Positions 1 through 11,730 of a DNA stretch of 64,000 nucleotides are shown here, piece by piece. The translations under genes were made by a program, and so were the position numbers. Position 1 is the first letter of the stretch. Each line of letters begins with the position of its first letter. Under the pieces are notes generated by a model. That model was not told the DNA's origin, did not search any database, and saw only the letters and a list, made by a program, of their open reading frames with translations. Source of the stretch: Chara braunii (taxonomy: Eukaryota; Streptophyta; Charophyceae; Charales; Characeae); the NCBI GenBank assembly GCA_003427395.1, contig BFEA01001009.1:124160-188159 (forward strand), given 5' to 3'.

Positions 1-45
<45 letters not shown>
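1..45. repeat. (GA)n microsatellite
   Basis: Uninterrupted GA dinucleotide run at the window edge; its left end lies outside the window. No coding potential. Confidence 0.95.
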
Positions 46-49
<4 letters not shown>

Positions 50-1264
50 GCGATCCAAGATTGGTTGTCACTTACCTGTGAGGCGAGTTGTGTGGTCCGG
101 TGGAGAAGGAAGATAGCGGCAATAGCCGCGGAGTATCGACACAGGGTATTGAAGAAGAGAGAGAGGGAGGACAGAGAAGGAGGGACTGAGGAGAGAGAAG
201 GAGAAGTGTGGAAGGAGGGCACTGGAGAATAAGACAGACATAGTCGGTGGTGAACAAAAAAAATAAAAATATACAGAGAAAGTGAAGAAGAAGAAGAGTG
301 AAGGAAGGGGAAGTAAGCGGCGAGGGTGACGAAGGTGAAGGTGCCGGCAGCCATAGCCAAGGTGAAGGGTTGACCGAGGGTTGACCAGAGGGTTGACCAG
401 GGCATTGACCAAGGGTGTTGACCAAGCGTTGACTGGGGGTTGCCCGCGTTGACTCAGTGTTGACCAAGGCGTTGACCGGAGCTGCTGACCAAGATTTTGA
501 CCAAGCTGGAGTTGGTGATATCTCGCTGAGCCCTTAGCCTATCCCCTTATCCTGTGGATGTGCACCTACCCCACGGTACTTGCTGAGTCTGTCTGTCTAC
601 TCTTTCTGCATTGAGTCTCTTCTGTCCTAGGTGTTAGGACTCTGTGGATGAAGGATAGGGCCTTGCTGCTAAACCTGCACGGGACTTAGTAGGACTAATC
701 TCTACTCTGGCATCTGGAGACCTGGGCATCAGCGGCGAGTGCTCGTTAAACAACTCGTCTAGCCCAATGACCGGTACTGTCCGGCAGGTCTACTCAGTTT
801 CAGTGTAGAGGGTCCGAACTCCGAGCTGTAGGTTGAAACGAAGGCCGTCTTTAAGTGTTGAGGCCTGGTTGAACCACTCCCCTACCGGACCTAGTAAGGC
901 TGATGATCTGTGTCTGACGACTCGACTGTCCCGAGGGATACGAACCCCTCCAAGGACCGGCACAGACCGGCGGGCTGCTCGGTGTGGCACAGTAGGCCAG
1001 AACGGCTGAGTTGTGGGCTGAAATCGCCAGAAAGAACTACGCTGATCTCGTCGTCCTGACTGCGACGTTAAAGAATTCTTGCGGAGTTTGGGGGATCTCC
1101 TTAAACGCCTCCTGATCCGCTGTTGGTTCAGTAGTGACAGCCTTAGAGTAGTTTTGAGTAGTGGTCTTTAGAGAGTCAGTTAGGGGGTACGTGTCCGGGT
1201 AGGTCTAAGTGGTGAGGAGTGGGACCTTTGTCGTGCACCTGACACCACGACGGATGACTATGTG
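46..1264 (+). other. E1 leader / probable LTR-derived sequence
   Basis: About 1.2 kb without a credible ORF, immediately upstream of the E1 gag. It holds an AG-rich stretch (about 150-330), a TTGAC cluster (370-502) and GC-balanced sequence up to gag. I could not align it to the sequence downstream of E1 integrase, so neither the LTR boundary nor a primer-binding site is resolved. The 5' LTR may begin left of the window. Calling it leader/LTR is inference from position. Confidence 0.5.
370..502 (+). promoter_or_regulatory. Cluster of TTGAC(C/T) W-box-like motifs
   Basis: TTGACC or TTGACT occurs at 370, 381, 393, 405, 418, 429, 449, 460, 472 and 497, i.e. ten copies in about 130 bp, mostly 11-13 bp apart and all on the plus strand. 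TTGAC(C/T) is the W-box core bound by plant WRKY factors. The even spacing also fits a decayed minisatellite of a GTTGACCAAG-like unit. A regulatory role is inference from motif and position. Confidence 0.45.
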
Positions 1265-3288
1265 ATGTATGGGTTGCTTGTTGGGTTCTCCCTCTGGGGG
1301 ACCCTTTGGCGTCTCCTCTTTCCTCTGGGTTTTTGGCCCACTTTCACGTGTAGAGTAGGGACTCAGGGTGGTGCTTCCACCCAGCCGTACACGAAGGAGG
1401 AGGAGGAGAAGATGGCCGCCGTCCTGAGGGAAAGAAAGGAGAAGAAAGAGGCCAAGAAGAAGGCCCTATATGAGGAGCAGGCGGCCAAGCTGAAGAAGAT
1501 AGAGGAAGAGATGGCCAGAGAGAAGGAGAGAATAAAGAAGGAAGAAGAGGAGAAGTTGAAGGAGGTGGATGAGGAAGAGGAGGAAGATGAAACACCACTG
1601 CAGAGGAAGAGAGTGCAGTACAGTGGCAGCAGAGACGATGAGATGGAGAAACGGATTTCATAGTGGGTCGCCAACTTATCCCTGGGTGAAGAAGAAGAGG
1701 TGGCAATGTATATACCCAAGGATGACCAGGAAGCCGCTATAAGAGCTTGGGAAGCAGAGGAAGATGTCATAAAGCGGCAGGCGATGGAAGATGAGAAGAG
1801 GATGGAGTGGAAACTGGCAGTGATGAGCGAGAAGAAGAGAAGAGTGGACGTGGCAGCGGAGGCGGCAGAAGAATTAGAAGAGGTGAAAAAGATAGAAGAG
1901 CAATTAGCCGCCCAGACTGAACTCCCAAAGAAAATGGAGGTCATAGCCCGAAACGTTGCACGCTTAGCACGCATTCAGGCAGAGCAATATGACTTCAGTA
2001 GGAGTCAGCATATCGCCGTGCGTTCAATACGATTGGGCTTTCGGGACTTTGCTCGTGAGTTGGTAGGCGCTGTAGGAGCCGAGGTGGGCCACCACCTCGA
2101 CAAGACTGAGCGGTTTTGTGCTGGCGCCATTGAGGGTGTCAAGGCGGCAGCTCCCAAGGAGGAGGAACCGCGTCCGCGTAGAGAGCCAGTCAAGGTCAAA
2201 TTCCCTGATTCCTACAGTGGGAAAAGGGAAAAAAACTTTGATAACTGGGAGGCCAAGTCAGGACTTATGTGCATCTGCAACAGGTCTCCCCAGATCAGCA
2301 AGTTCTAATTGCGATCCACGCACTTAGAGATGAGGCCGCCAGTTTCGCAAGGTCCCTTGTTCGCGCTGCCAACTGCAGTGACGATCCAGTTGCGTATTCC
2401 TCGTTCACTCCCCTCGCTGAATTCTTGAAGTCGCTGTGCGAGCGATTTGCTGATGTCGCTCGAAGTGTCAAAGCCTCGGACGAGCTCCAGACGATCCATG
2501 CCCGTAAGTGGAAGAGTGTCAGGGCACTCAAGAGCACAATGGACGAATTAGTAGTTGTCCCTGACCACGGGGTTACAGACACCCAGTTGGTTGCCCTCTT
2601 CTATAGAGCGATGCCCGAAGCTTTTCGCGGGCACTTCTTCGCGAAGAGCGAAGACCCTGCCACCACTTATGATTCCCTTAGCCGTGAAGTGGTGGCCTTT
2701 GAGGCAAAATCTGTGTCAGTCTCCACCTTCTGGCACAAAGATTTGGATAAGGGAAAGCAATGGAAGGGCCGCACTATCTCTGGGAAGGTGAAGACTAAGG
2801 ATAGCCTTGTCCTAACTCTAGATGAGGGTAGTGTGGATGAGATACCCTACGATCAGATTGAGTGGGGGTTAGAGGAGGAGGACAGCGGTGTGGGCCAGGG
2901 GAGAACTTACGCTGCTGTCGCGGCTGGAGGGAGGCCGCAAGGAGGAGGACGAGGCCAGGGCCAAGGGGGCCGGGCCTCAGGGAGCCGGTTCCAGGGCGAC
3001 CAGGGGGTTGGCGGCAGAGGAGGAAACCGCCAAGTGGGAGGAAGGGGTCAAGGTCCCCCGCAAAACCATCCTAGGAACAGGTCTCCCTATAGGGTAGGAG
3101 GATGGCACCCAGGGCTACCCCAGGGTAGGCCTTGGGAAAGTTTGGGTCTGGACCAGGACTTATGGCAAAAGCGATTGGACCGGGGCCAGTGCATTTTCTG
3201 CGGTGACCCGGGCCATATCATCAAATACTGTCCTAAGTATAGAGAGACCCGGACGGTTGCTCAAGGGCCAAAAGGCAGCCGCCGGTAG
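1265..3288 (+). pseudogene. gag: E1 gag (coiled coil, capsid, zinc knuckle)
   Basis: Structural polyprotein of E1, expected to form the cytoplasmic virus-like particle. The first part (1412-1660) is Lys/Glu-rich and predicted coiled coil. The phase then continues past a single TAG at 1661-1663 to about 2260, and a frameshift moves the reading to the phase ending at 3288. The capsid-like region covers about 2190-2780. A Gly/Arg/Gln-rich stretch (about 2890-3090) precedes one CCHC zinc knuckle at 3190-3231 (C-X2-C-X4-H-X4-C, all four ligands intact). The true start is unclear: ATG 1265 is the first in phase, but convincing gag sequence begins only around 1350. Length (~670 codons) is long for gypsy gag because of the charged N-terminal extension. 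Confidence 0.8.
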
Positions 3289-4010
3289 GGGTAGCAACTG
3301 CCCCTACCATTAGGCCATGTGGGGAACATAGCGCTAGCCGGCAAGAGACTCCCACACCACATGTGCCTATGGCAGAGGTTGCAGGCCGGTGTCTGGATTG
3401 CTGTCCAGAGACTACTTGTGTTAGAGTCTCTCTAGACACCTCCCTCACAGACGTGGTTGATGAATTAAAGGAGAGGATGCCCGCCTGGGCCAAGATGAAG
3501 AAAGAGAATAAAGGGCAGCTTATATTACTAGATACAGAGATTTTTAGAGGTAAAGGGCCCTAGTAGACTCAGGGGCCACCCGCAACTATATTAGTAAGAA
3601 AGCGCTGCAGAAATTGAAGCTGGGACTTAAAGTACAGAAACTAACAGACCCCATGGTTAGTATCCTCGCGGACAATCGTACTATGGTTGCAGAGGATTAC
3701 GTAGAGGGAGTCCAGGCGTATTTTCGCCTAGAGAAGGATGGGAAAGTGGAAAAGGTCCTCCACTCCCTGACTCTCCTCGTAGAAGACAGCCTCCCATTTG
3801 ATATTGTTCTNGGNATGGATTGGGGAGAGGCAGCCGGGGCCACGCTCCATTTGAAGGAGCACGAGTGTAGGATCCCTAGTTCTTCAGGCGAGGCCAAGAC
3901 TGCCCACCTGTTCCATGTGTCAGGAGTAGAGAATCCCTTGGCACATTGCTGCCTTAGTGCTCCTGCGTTCGCCAGATTAGTGAAAAAGGAGAAATTGGAG
4001 GAACAGGTTT
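3289..4010 (+). pseudogene. E1 aspartic protease region
   Basis: Pol N-terminal protease that matures the polyprotein. The active-site triplet Asp-Ser-Gly lies at 3566-3574, followed by Ala-Thr and an N-Y-I-S segment as in retroelement pepsin-like proteases. A later Leu-Gly-Met-Asp segment near 3810 fits the second conserved block (ILG motif). Two frameshifts separate it from gag (about 3285 and 3553), the second immediately upstream of the catalytic triplet. The ambiguous bases at 3811 and 3814 are third codon positions of Leu and Gly, so they do not change the protein. Confidence 0.75.
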
Positions 4011-5589
4011 TTGTTGCCTATGTTAGGCCAGTGACTGAGCCTACGGAAGAAAAGTCGATGAACCCTGCGATTGCCAAGCTGCTGGAAGAGTTCAAGGACC
4101 TAACTGAGCCGCCGATAGGAGTGGTACCGCGGCCCATCCAACACCGCATTGAGATAGAGCCTGACAGTAGAACTCCTAAGGGCGCCGTGTATAGGATGTC
4201 CCCACGGGAGTTAGAGGAGCTTCGCAAGCAATCAGACGAGCTCCTCGAGAAGGGTTGGATTAGGCCCAGTTCGTCTCCTTTTGGAGCGCCTGTTCTCTTT
4301 GTTCCCAAGAAAGAGGGAGAGCTGAGAATGTGCATAGACTATAGGGGTCTAAAGCTATTACAGTGAAGAATGTTGAGCCACTGCCTAGGATAGACGATCT
4401 CTTAGATCGAGTGCAGGGGACGAAGTATTTCTCCAAGATAGATTTGAAGTCCGGATATCATCAGATAGAAGTGCATCCTGATGATCAGTATAAGACAGCC
4501 TTCCGGACTAGATATGGGCACTATGAGTTCATAGTAATGCCCTTTGGACTAACCAATGCGCCAGCTACGTTCCAGCGCTGTATGAACGATTTGTTTAGGC
4601 CATGGTTAGATAGATTTGTTGTTGTCTACTTAGATGATATTTTAGTGTTTGGTAAGACCCTCCAAGAACACCAGGGTCATCTCAGGCAGGTCTTGGAGAA
4701 GCTGAGGGAAGCTAACTTCAAGATCAATGCAAAGAAGTGCGATTGGGCAAAAACCCAAGTTTTATACCTAGGCCACGTCTTAGACGGAGACGGCGTTAAA
4801 CCAGAAGATTGTAAAATCGCAGCGATTAGAGATTGGCCGACGCCACGTACGCTAACAGAGTTGCGCTCGTTCCTGGGCTTAGCTAATTACTATAGGAAGT
4901 TCGTGAGGAACTTCTCCACCATCGCTGCGCCCCTTCGCAGATTGTTGAGGAACGAGACCATCTGGAAGTGGGACAAGGACTGCACGTCTGCCATGAAGAA
5001 GTTAAAGCAGGCGTTCATAGAGTAGCCGGTCCTTAAGGTAATTGATCCGTCCTTGCCCTTTGTCGTCACTACGGATGCTAGCTAGTACGGCATAGGCGCG
5101 GTGTTGCAGCAAGACGATGGCAATGGTTATAGACCCGTAGAGTTCATGTCCGCCAGGATGCCTTCAGAGAAGGTCGCCACATCTGCCTATGAGAGGGAAC
5201 TCTACGCTCCCAGGCAAGCCTTAGAACAATGGAAGCACTACTTGCTTGGGAGGCACTTCAAAGTCTATTCCGATCATGAGACGTTAACATGGTTAAAGAC
5301 ACAGGCCAAGATGACACCTAAGCTTACTAGGTGGGCCGCAGAGATAGATCAGTACGACTTTGAGCTCAAGCCAGTCAAGGGGAAGTATAACGTAGTTGCG
5401 GATGCTCTAAGTAGGATAGCTGATTACTTTGGGGCAATAGTGCATTACTTAGACATAGGGAAGGACCTGCAGCAGAAGATTAGAGAAGCCGATGCACAGG
5501 ACCCTATCTATAGTGACCTCCTCAAGAAGGTCAAGGAGGCCCCAGAGACTGAGCCAAACTACCGCACTACGGAAGGGTTGCTTTTTTAG
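4011..5589 (+). pseudogene. pol: E1 reverse transcriptase - RNase H
   Basis: Copies the element RNA into DNA. RT fingers start near 4230 (W-I-R-P-S-x-S-P-x-G-A-P-V), the palm carries an intact Y-L-D-D at 4627-4638, and the F-G-L-T-N-A-P-A-T-F block is at about 4546. A frameshift near 4350 splits the fingers from the palm. RNase H follows from about 5030 (T-T-D-A-S at 5068-5082) to the A-D-A-L-S-R end at about 5400. TAG codons at 5023-5025 and 5083-5085 interrupt it; the second replaces the Gln normally found after D-A-S. Order and spacing match Ty3/gypsy. Confidence 0.9.
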
Positions 5590-6954
5590 AAGACTAATGT
5601 ATTTGACCGCCTGTGCATTCCCAATAGTGAAGAGATCCGTAGTCTGATTTTGGGAGAATGCCACGACACAAAGGGTCATTTTGGTTGGCAGAAGACTTTA
5701 GCCAATCTGATGCGCGCATATACCTGGCCAGGGATGAAGAATGACTGTGTAGAGTGTGTTCGCAGTTGTAAAGTCTGCCAGCGTAACAAGACTTCTACGC
5801 GTGCCCCGTTAGGTCTTCTCAGACCCTTGCCCATTCCGGATCAGCCGGGAGACTCAGTGTCCATCGACTTCATGGACACTCAGGTCAAGAGCAGGCATGG
5901 CAAGAGCCAAGTCATGGTCATAGTTGACCGTTTTAGTAAGTACGCGGTTTATGTTCCTTTGCCTTCAAAGGCACGTACTGATTTAGTCATACAAAGGTTT
6001 TTTGACTGTTGGGTGAGTGAGAATGGAATCCCACTGTCAATAGTTAGCGATAGAGATAGTCGCTTCACCAGCCAGAACTGGCAAAAACTCATGGGAGTGT
6101 ATGGATCTAAGTTGTTGATGTCGTCCGGCCGCCGTCCAGAGACTAACGGTCAGACCGATCAGATGAACAAGATCCTACAGCAAGTTCTGCGCATGTACAT
6201 TAGNCCAGATCAGATTAACTGGGATGAGATGCTGCCTAAAGTAGCTATTGCGTACAATAACAATGTGCATCTGTCCACTTGCCGCACTCCCAACGAACTG
6301 CACAAGTCCTTTAGGCCCCGTAGACCATTTGAAGGACTCAATCGGGATCAGATTCACAGATTGCCGCCCGGGACCAGGGAGTTTGCTGTGCAACACGAAA
6401 AAGAACTAGCTACTGTTGTAGAAAACCTCAGGAAGGCCGAGCACAAGATGATAGAGCAAGCCAACAAGCATCGTCGCCCCTCACAGTTTCAAGTAGGCGA
6501 CTTAGTCTGGGTCACTTCTAAAGAGTTTGCCCCTGAGGAGAACATCTCGCAAACGTTACTGCCCACCTATAGAGGACCGTGGCCAGTCTTGGAAGCCAAA
6601 GGCGGAGAAGATGGGCCGTCCTACACCATAGAACTCCCAGCACACCTCCACACTTACCCAGTTTTTCATGCATCGAAGTTGCTACATTGTCAAACAAGTG
6701 ATCAGTTTCCATCCCGTAGGTCGATGATCCCACCGGATATGGATGGAAGATATGACATCGATGGTATAGTGGCTGAAGATGTCTTCAGGACTGGAGGTAG
6801 GGGTCATCCACAGAAACAGTACAAGGTTCATTTTAGTTATCAAGAACCGGAAGACGACCGCTGGTTTACGAGATCTGAACTTCTAGAGACAGCTCCCGAT
6901 ATAGTCTGGGCCTACGAGAGACAACAGAGAGGTAAAGGTCCTGCCTTGGACTGA
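5590..6954 (+). pseudogene. E1 integrase with chromodomain-like tail
   Basis: Inserts the cDNA into the genome. The HHCC zinc domain spans about 5659-5790 (H..H, then C-K-V-C). The core has the first Asp at 5866-5868 and the second at 6049-6051. The third acidic position, normally Glu of the D-D-35-E triad in the G-Q-T-E context, reads Asp (GAT, 6157-6159), which would be expected to impair catalysis. A TAG at 5587 separates it from RNase H. The C-terminal 60 residues (about 6770-6930) resemble a divergent chromodomain, followed by TGA. The N at 6204 leaves one codon ambiguous (AGN). Confidence 0.88.
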
Positions 6955-7200
6955 AATTTTCTCGGAGGACCTCGAATTTAGGCCGGCAGGAGTGAAACGG
7001 TATTCACCAGTTCGCAGTAGCTGATGCAGATCCCAGGGCTCGATCCCTAGTTCCCCATCTTACCTGTGTACAGTACCGGTGTCAACCCGTAGATTTGAAC
7101 CTGCGACCTGTAGGACCGCCAGTGGTAGGTAGGATTTTGTAGGTTACAGGGTAGAGGAGATTCGAACTGTAGACCTGTCGGGTAGAGGTCTAGACAGTCT
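6955..7200 (+). other. E1 3' noncoding sequence
   Basis: Noncoding sequence between integrase and the repeat block. It contains short box-B-like stretches (e.g. around 7045, 7090 and 7155) but no tRNA fold that I could support. Confidence 0.5.
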
Positions 7201-7320
7201 AGAGGTCGTAGCTGTAGACTGTCCGAAGGGTCAAGGTCGTAGCTGCTACTTACCTGAAAGGGCAAAGTCGTAGCTGCTACTTACCTGAAAGGGCAAAGTC
7301 GTAGCTGCTACAGTACCGAA
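7201..7320 (+). repeat. 31-bp tandem repeat, about 3-4 units
   Basis: A 31-bp unit beginning AGTCGTAGCTGCTACTTACC is present in two near-perfect copies and one partial copy (7233-7320), preceded by a more diverged copy (about 7201-7232). Its place downstream of integrase and upstream of a TATA-like site fits U3 enhancer-type repeats of an LTR; that role is inference. Confidence 0.8.
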
Positions 7321-7329
7321 AGCCCAAAA

Positions 7330-7520
7330 CAGAGAGTTCTAGAAGTGGCCTTTCGGAGTCAGCCTACGTTAGACAGAGGCAAGTGGTCAAGTGGTGGCAG
7401 TCCACCTCGTACAGTCAGCAGTCCNCAGAGAGTTCTAGAAGTGGCCTTTCGGAGTCAGCCTACGTTAGACAGAGGCAAGTGGTCAAGTGGTGGCAGTCCA
7501 CCTCGTACAGTCAGCAGTCC
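7330..7520 (+). repeat. 95-bp perfect direct duplication separated by one N
   Basis: 7330-7424 and 7426-7520 read identically base for base, joined by a single N at 7425. Perfect identity across an N suggests an unmerged contig overlap, though a real tandem duplication cannot be excluded. Confidence 0.9.
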
Positions 7521-7611
7521 TAGTCCACCCAGTCCGGTCCAGTCAAGCAAGTACCGTCTGGGACTGTTTGCACCATGGGCCAGGGGACACAGGGTAGACC
7601 AGCGAGGCACA

Positions 7612-7622
7612 GAAGTATAAAT
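7612..7622 (+). promoter_or_regulatory. TATA-like box in presumed E1 3' LTR
   Basis: AGTATAAATCA lies about 90 bp downstream of the 95-bp repeats, in the position expected for a U3 TATA box. Based on motif and context only. Confidence 0.35.
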
Positions 7623-7850
7623 CAAGAGGTTGCGTCCAGCCATTCATTTCATTCAGGCGGAAGACATGCGGAAGCGCTGCTTCAGCGTCTTGTGCAAGGA
7701 GGTCTGTTGAAGGCCCGAAGACGAAGTGGGCGAGAGTGAAGCAGGATAGCCATAGCGATAGGTAGCGGCAGCCATAGCTGCCATAGCTTAGTATAGGGTG
7801 CAGTGTGTGTGTACTGTGTGAGTGTTCAGAGTGACGTGTGTGGGACATCT

Positions 7851-9120
7851 AGGGTGATCCAGAGTGTGAACAGTGAGTTGTTTGGGCGCACAGCCGCCAT
7901 AGCCAATTGAAAGAGAACTCTTATCTCGTTGCGATATCTCTGAGTACTTTGTGGGCGCCTGTCGCCAGTTTGTCTGTTGCTGTTCACGTGTGAATAAGTG
8001 GAGTCTGATTGCAATGACATACCGACAAGATCGGGATGTAAATGGCAGGACCAACATATCACAATAATGGGCGATACAAGGGTTAGAAGGGAGAAGTTGA
8101 CTCACATCCACCACACATAACCATGTTATCAAGGAGAGAAGCACACTCGTACACACAAAGTTGGTCGAGGATCTCTTTGAAATTATGATCATGAAGTACA
8201 TGGAAGTCATCGAGTCGTCAACCGTTCCCGAGCATGCCACGACACTTAGATAATACCGCAAACTAGCATAAAGCAAACTGATACAGAGACTGATACCGCG
8301 ACATGTTTCAGCCGACACCAGTCTTCTTCTTCTTCTTTTTTTTTTTCCTTCTTCTTTTTGTATCAAAAGCCCAGGTTGTTGTAGAGGTTGGATTTCTAGA
8401 CATGTGAGGGGTGCCTTCGGCACTTGGCCATGCGGTATTCCTATGGAACTTCCCTTCCAACCTACCACTTTCATAATTTCCCCCGGTGCACCTCTACTCC
8501 TACGGTCCTACCTTATCCACTAAGGACCATCACCTTACAGTCTATTACAGACGGAGGTGACCTGACCGGACAGTGGTCGCGAATATCGGGCCCTACTTAC
8601 TGTATTCAGTCCTGATCAAAGCATAGATGTATGAGCCTTGCCACACCGGTACTTCGGGCGCTAGGACTAGCCATATCTCTACAGGTGGTACGATTTTCCG
8701 ATATTTTATTGTGTGGTGATGATAGATATCTCAAAGTCCACTGTTCCCTCATGTGTCCCTGGAGCCCGTTCTGGCCCCACGGTAACATGCAGTATCTCCT
8801 GACACCCCCAACATCCCGTACTTAGGAACTGCTATGCCAGCCTCAACCCTGTGCTACGTACTAGAAGGATAGCCAACCCTTAGTCATGAGTTATGGACTG
8901 AATCTATATATTGTGTAGTTCTCTGCTCGAACATGATGGTGCGAGGCAGGAAATCACACACCGGATATCACCAATCCAGATCGGTCAGAGACGGGGAGGT
9001 CCCCGCGTCCGTCACAAGCACTTCTAGGCGAGTCGATCCCAATCGCATCTCGATGGGCAATATCCACCATCGGACAGCGTCGAACCTTGGTGATCAATGT
9101 AATTCATTGTTCACTAACGA
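7851..9120. other. No gene recognised
   Basis: No protein family, RNA gene or repeat recognised. A pyrimidine tract (CTT and T runs) lies at about 8320-8358. Short open frames on both strands have no recognisable features. Confidence 0.6.
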
Positions 9121-11730
9121 ACTGTGAGGAAATGTGCTAAAGTTTGGAGCCGTCGAAATATTGTTTGAAGTAATGACGAAGTTCGCCGCTATCTAGACTT
9201 CGCTTGTCGTCTTGTATGTGAAGTCCGGATGTCGGCGAACTTGTCGTTAAAGGCCCTCTCACACCCCGCTCCGTCCAACTCGAGTAATCCGTGCATATGG
9301 CGAACCTGTTATCCTACTCATATCCCCCCCCCCACCACCCCCACGATGCGATGATCCCGGTCAAGGACATCGATCTTAAAGTTCGGATTCCGGTGGACTT
9401 AAACCAATTCCAGGGAACTTCGCGACGGGTCGCCTTCATGCGAGGAGCCCGAATAGGAGTCGGACTCGTGAAGTTCAGATTCCGGTGGACATGAACCGAA
9501 TGGTGTCGTTTTTGACAATACTCCATGTTTGCACACCAGCCGCGAACAGAAGTGTCAATGTTGCTCTTATCACCCATCACCCTTGCCCGCAAAATTTTAA
9601 GTTTTGATACCGGCGAACTTCCCAAGTTACGGGTGATGGTATTTTACCACAAGTGGAGGATACCCGTACTCCATGAATCGAACGACACAGCGCAATTGTT
9701 CAAGCTCGCCCGGACATGGATTTCTTCAAAACCGTCCTCTAGAGAATTTGTGAAGTTCGGATACCAGCGAACTCCAACAATTTGCACGTCGTGTTGTAAA
9801 ACCGTGCGTGAGCCGTTAAAGAAACCAAGGAACAACCCCGGTCATAGAAACAACAGTCAGATCCAAACAATCTATGTATGTCCGGGGTAATGTCCTCAAT
9901 AGAACCCGTTCGACATCGAACTTCGGCAATCCGTCAAGTTTGGATGCCGGCAAACTTGAACGATTCACCTGTCGTATTCAAGTACTAGGGTCAGTGGGTC
10001 GGCGGAACTTAACGAAGTTAATTGGAATCCGAACTTCTTTTGGCAACACATCTAAGAAATATGTGAAGTTCGTAGGTCGGCGCACTTTGCGTTGTCTTCC
10101 AGTCTCTGCAATGCTTGGGATCGTGGTGTAACCGAGGTTGAAAGTTAGCGTTGTTGACTCTGTTTAACAAAGTCCGCTGCAATAGTAGAGGTCGCGCTGC
10201 TGACTGATTTTAACAAAGTTTGTCGGAATCCTAACTTCTCTAGGCTTCCCATTTGGGTAATACTTGAAGTTCGGATATCCACGGACTTCGGCCAAATGAG
10301 TTAGCAACGCGACTCCTACACTTCAGCTCGAATTGTAGAACTCGTGTTGTTAACTCATTTGAACAAAGTTTGCCAGAGTCCAAACTTCTTTAGGCTACCC
10401 ATTTGGCTAATATGTGAAGTTTGGATGCAGGCGGATTTTGTTCAAAAGAGTTGGCAACTCGAGTTTTTCAATTGCAGCAGATGTGTGAGTCGATCGAGTT
10501 CGCCCCAGGCAAACTCTGAGTGTTGTCGGCAAGTGTGTTCTTACTGGAATTTTAACATGCAGACTCAATGCTCTTATGGAAGGAGCAAATCACTTAAGCT
10601 CGCCAGTCTGCCAACTACCGGATTTACCCTTTTTTCAGTGGTCCCTGACGTTCGGATGGCAGCAAACTTTTGTGATTCGCACATCCGCTGCGATTGCGGA
10701 AGTCGTGCTGCTAACTCTTTCGAAACAGTTCGCCCGAATCCAAACTCCTTTTGGTTACCCGTTTGGATAATACGTGACCTTTGCTCAAATGAATTGCCAA
10801 CGTGACTCTTGCACGTCCGTTGCAATTGCAGAAGTCGAGTTGCGAACTCATTTGACCAAAGTTCGCCGGCATCCAGACTTCTATAAGCTACCCATTTGGA
10901 TATTATGTGAAGTTCGGATGCCAGCGGAGTTTGTTCAAATGAGTTACCAACGTGACTCCTGCAATTGTAGCGGACGTTTGACTCATTCAAGTAAGCCCCC
11001 AACAAAATTGCACTGTTGTGGGGAGGGGTGTTCTTAAGGGATTCTTAACATGCAGATTCAATGTTCTTACGAGATTCTTAACATCCGGATAGGAGCCAAT
11101 CGCTCAAGTTTGCCGGTGTATGGTCTTTTGGATTTGCTCTTTTTGGTAGTCCCTAATGTTCGGATGCTGGCGAACTTGAATGGGTGAGACGGCCGCTGCG
11201 ATTGGATAAGTGGGCCGGAATCGAAACTTCTCTAGGCTGCCAGTTTGGATAATACGTGAAGTTCAGATACCGGTGGACTTTATTCAAATGAGTTACCGAA
11301 GCGACTCCTACAATTGCGGCGGGCGTGTGAGTCCTTTAAGTTCGCCAACGAACTTTGTCTATTGGGTGATGTCATGATATTACCCAAGTTGAACCAATCA
11401 ATGTTTGTAGTTGGGATCCCGCCGAACCTTGACTATTGTGACGATAAGCGAATTCCCGACTTCTTTCGATGGACGAAATTTGGACAGGTCCTTGCAGTTA
11501 GTTGATGAACCGTCTAATTTGTCGATCACCCGTGACTCGGCTCCTCGAAAAAGGAAACACGTCGCGGACTTCGAAGCAATCGGGTCAAGTCCGTCGAAAT
11601 CTGAACTTCCTGATTCGTGCCCAAAAACGGGCCCCTCAGAAAAGGCCAAACGTCGTGAAGTTCTCTAGAATCGGTTCAAGTCCGCCAGAATCCGAACTTT
11701 GTGACTGATGCCCGTGACAGGAATTGTCAC
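9121..11730. repeat. Degenerate tandem/interspersed repeat array with quasi-palindromic core
   Basis: The recurrent core is AAGTTCG - about 8 nt - CGAACTT (the 8 nt read GATGCCGG or its complement), an imperfect inverted repeat found in both orientations. Examples start near 9178, 9220, 9379, 9599, 9752, 9938, 10210, 10267, 10364, 10415, 10660, 10728, 10857, 10910, 11155, 11258, 11592 and 11675. Between 10230 and 11345 a longer unit of roughly 110 bp recurs about five times (landmarks: CCCATTTGG, then TGAAGTTCGGAT, then CAAATGAGTT, then GCGACTCCT). Open frames here are short and follow the repeat rather than any protein family. Confidence 0.8.

Larger units (their letters stand above)
1265..7850 (+). 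mobile_element. E1: Ty3/gypsy chromovirus-type LTR retrotransposon, decayed
   Basis: Domain order gag - zinc knuckle - protease - RT - RNase H - integrase - chromodomain-like tail is the Ty3/gypsy order. The gag-pol reading is broken by frameshifts near 2265, 3285, 3553 and 4350 and by TAG codons at about 1661, 5023, 5083 and 5587. At least the last two of these TAGs sit where Gln is expected. Coding sequence ends with TGA at 6952-6954. The 3' noncoding part (6955-7850) has tandem repeats and a TATA-like site. LTR limits and target duplication were not found. The many TAG and CTA triplets are unlike element E2, which is rich in C. Confidence 0.9.

Noticed and set aside
1661-5589. TAG read as glutamine (alternative genetic code, as in some ulvophyte algae)
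   Set aside because: E1 alone would fit, since its in-frame stops are TAG and several are in Gln context. But E2 and the large pseudogene also have TGA at Trp/Arg positions and TAA, with many frameshifts. Pseudogenisation by C-to-T change explains all of them.
7040-7180. tRNA genes suggested by GGTTCAAATC- and AGTTCGAATC-like stretches on the minus strand
   Set aside because: No matching box A at proper distance and no acceptor pairing; treated as chance or ancient tRNA-derived fragments.
9121-11730. CRISPR-like array
   Set aside because: The palindromic repeat recurs at irregular intervals, in both orientations, with heavy divergence and related sequence between copies. The context is eukaryotic.
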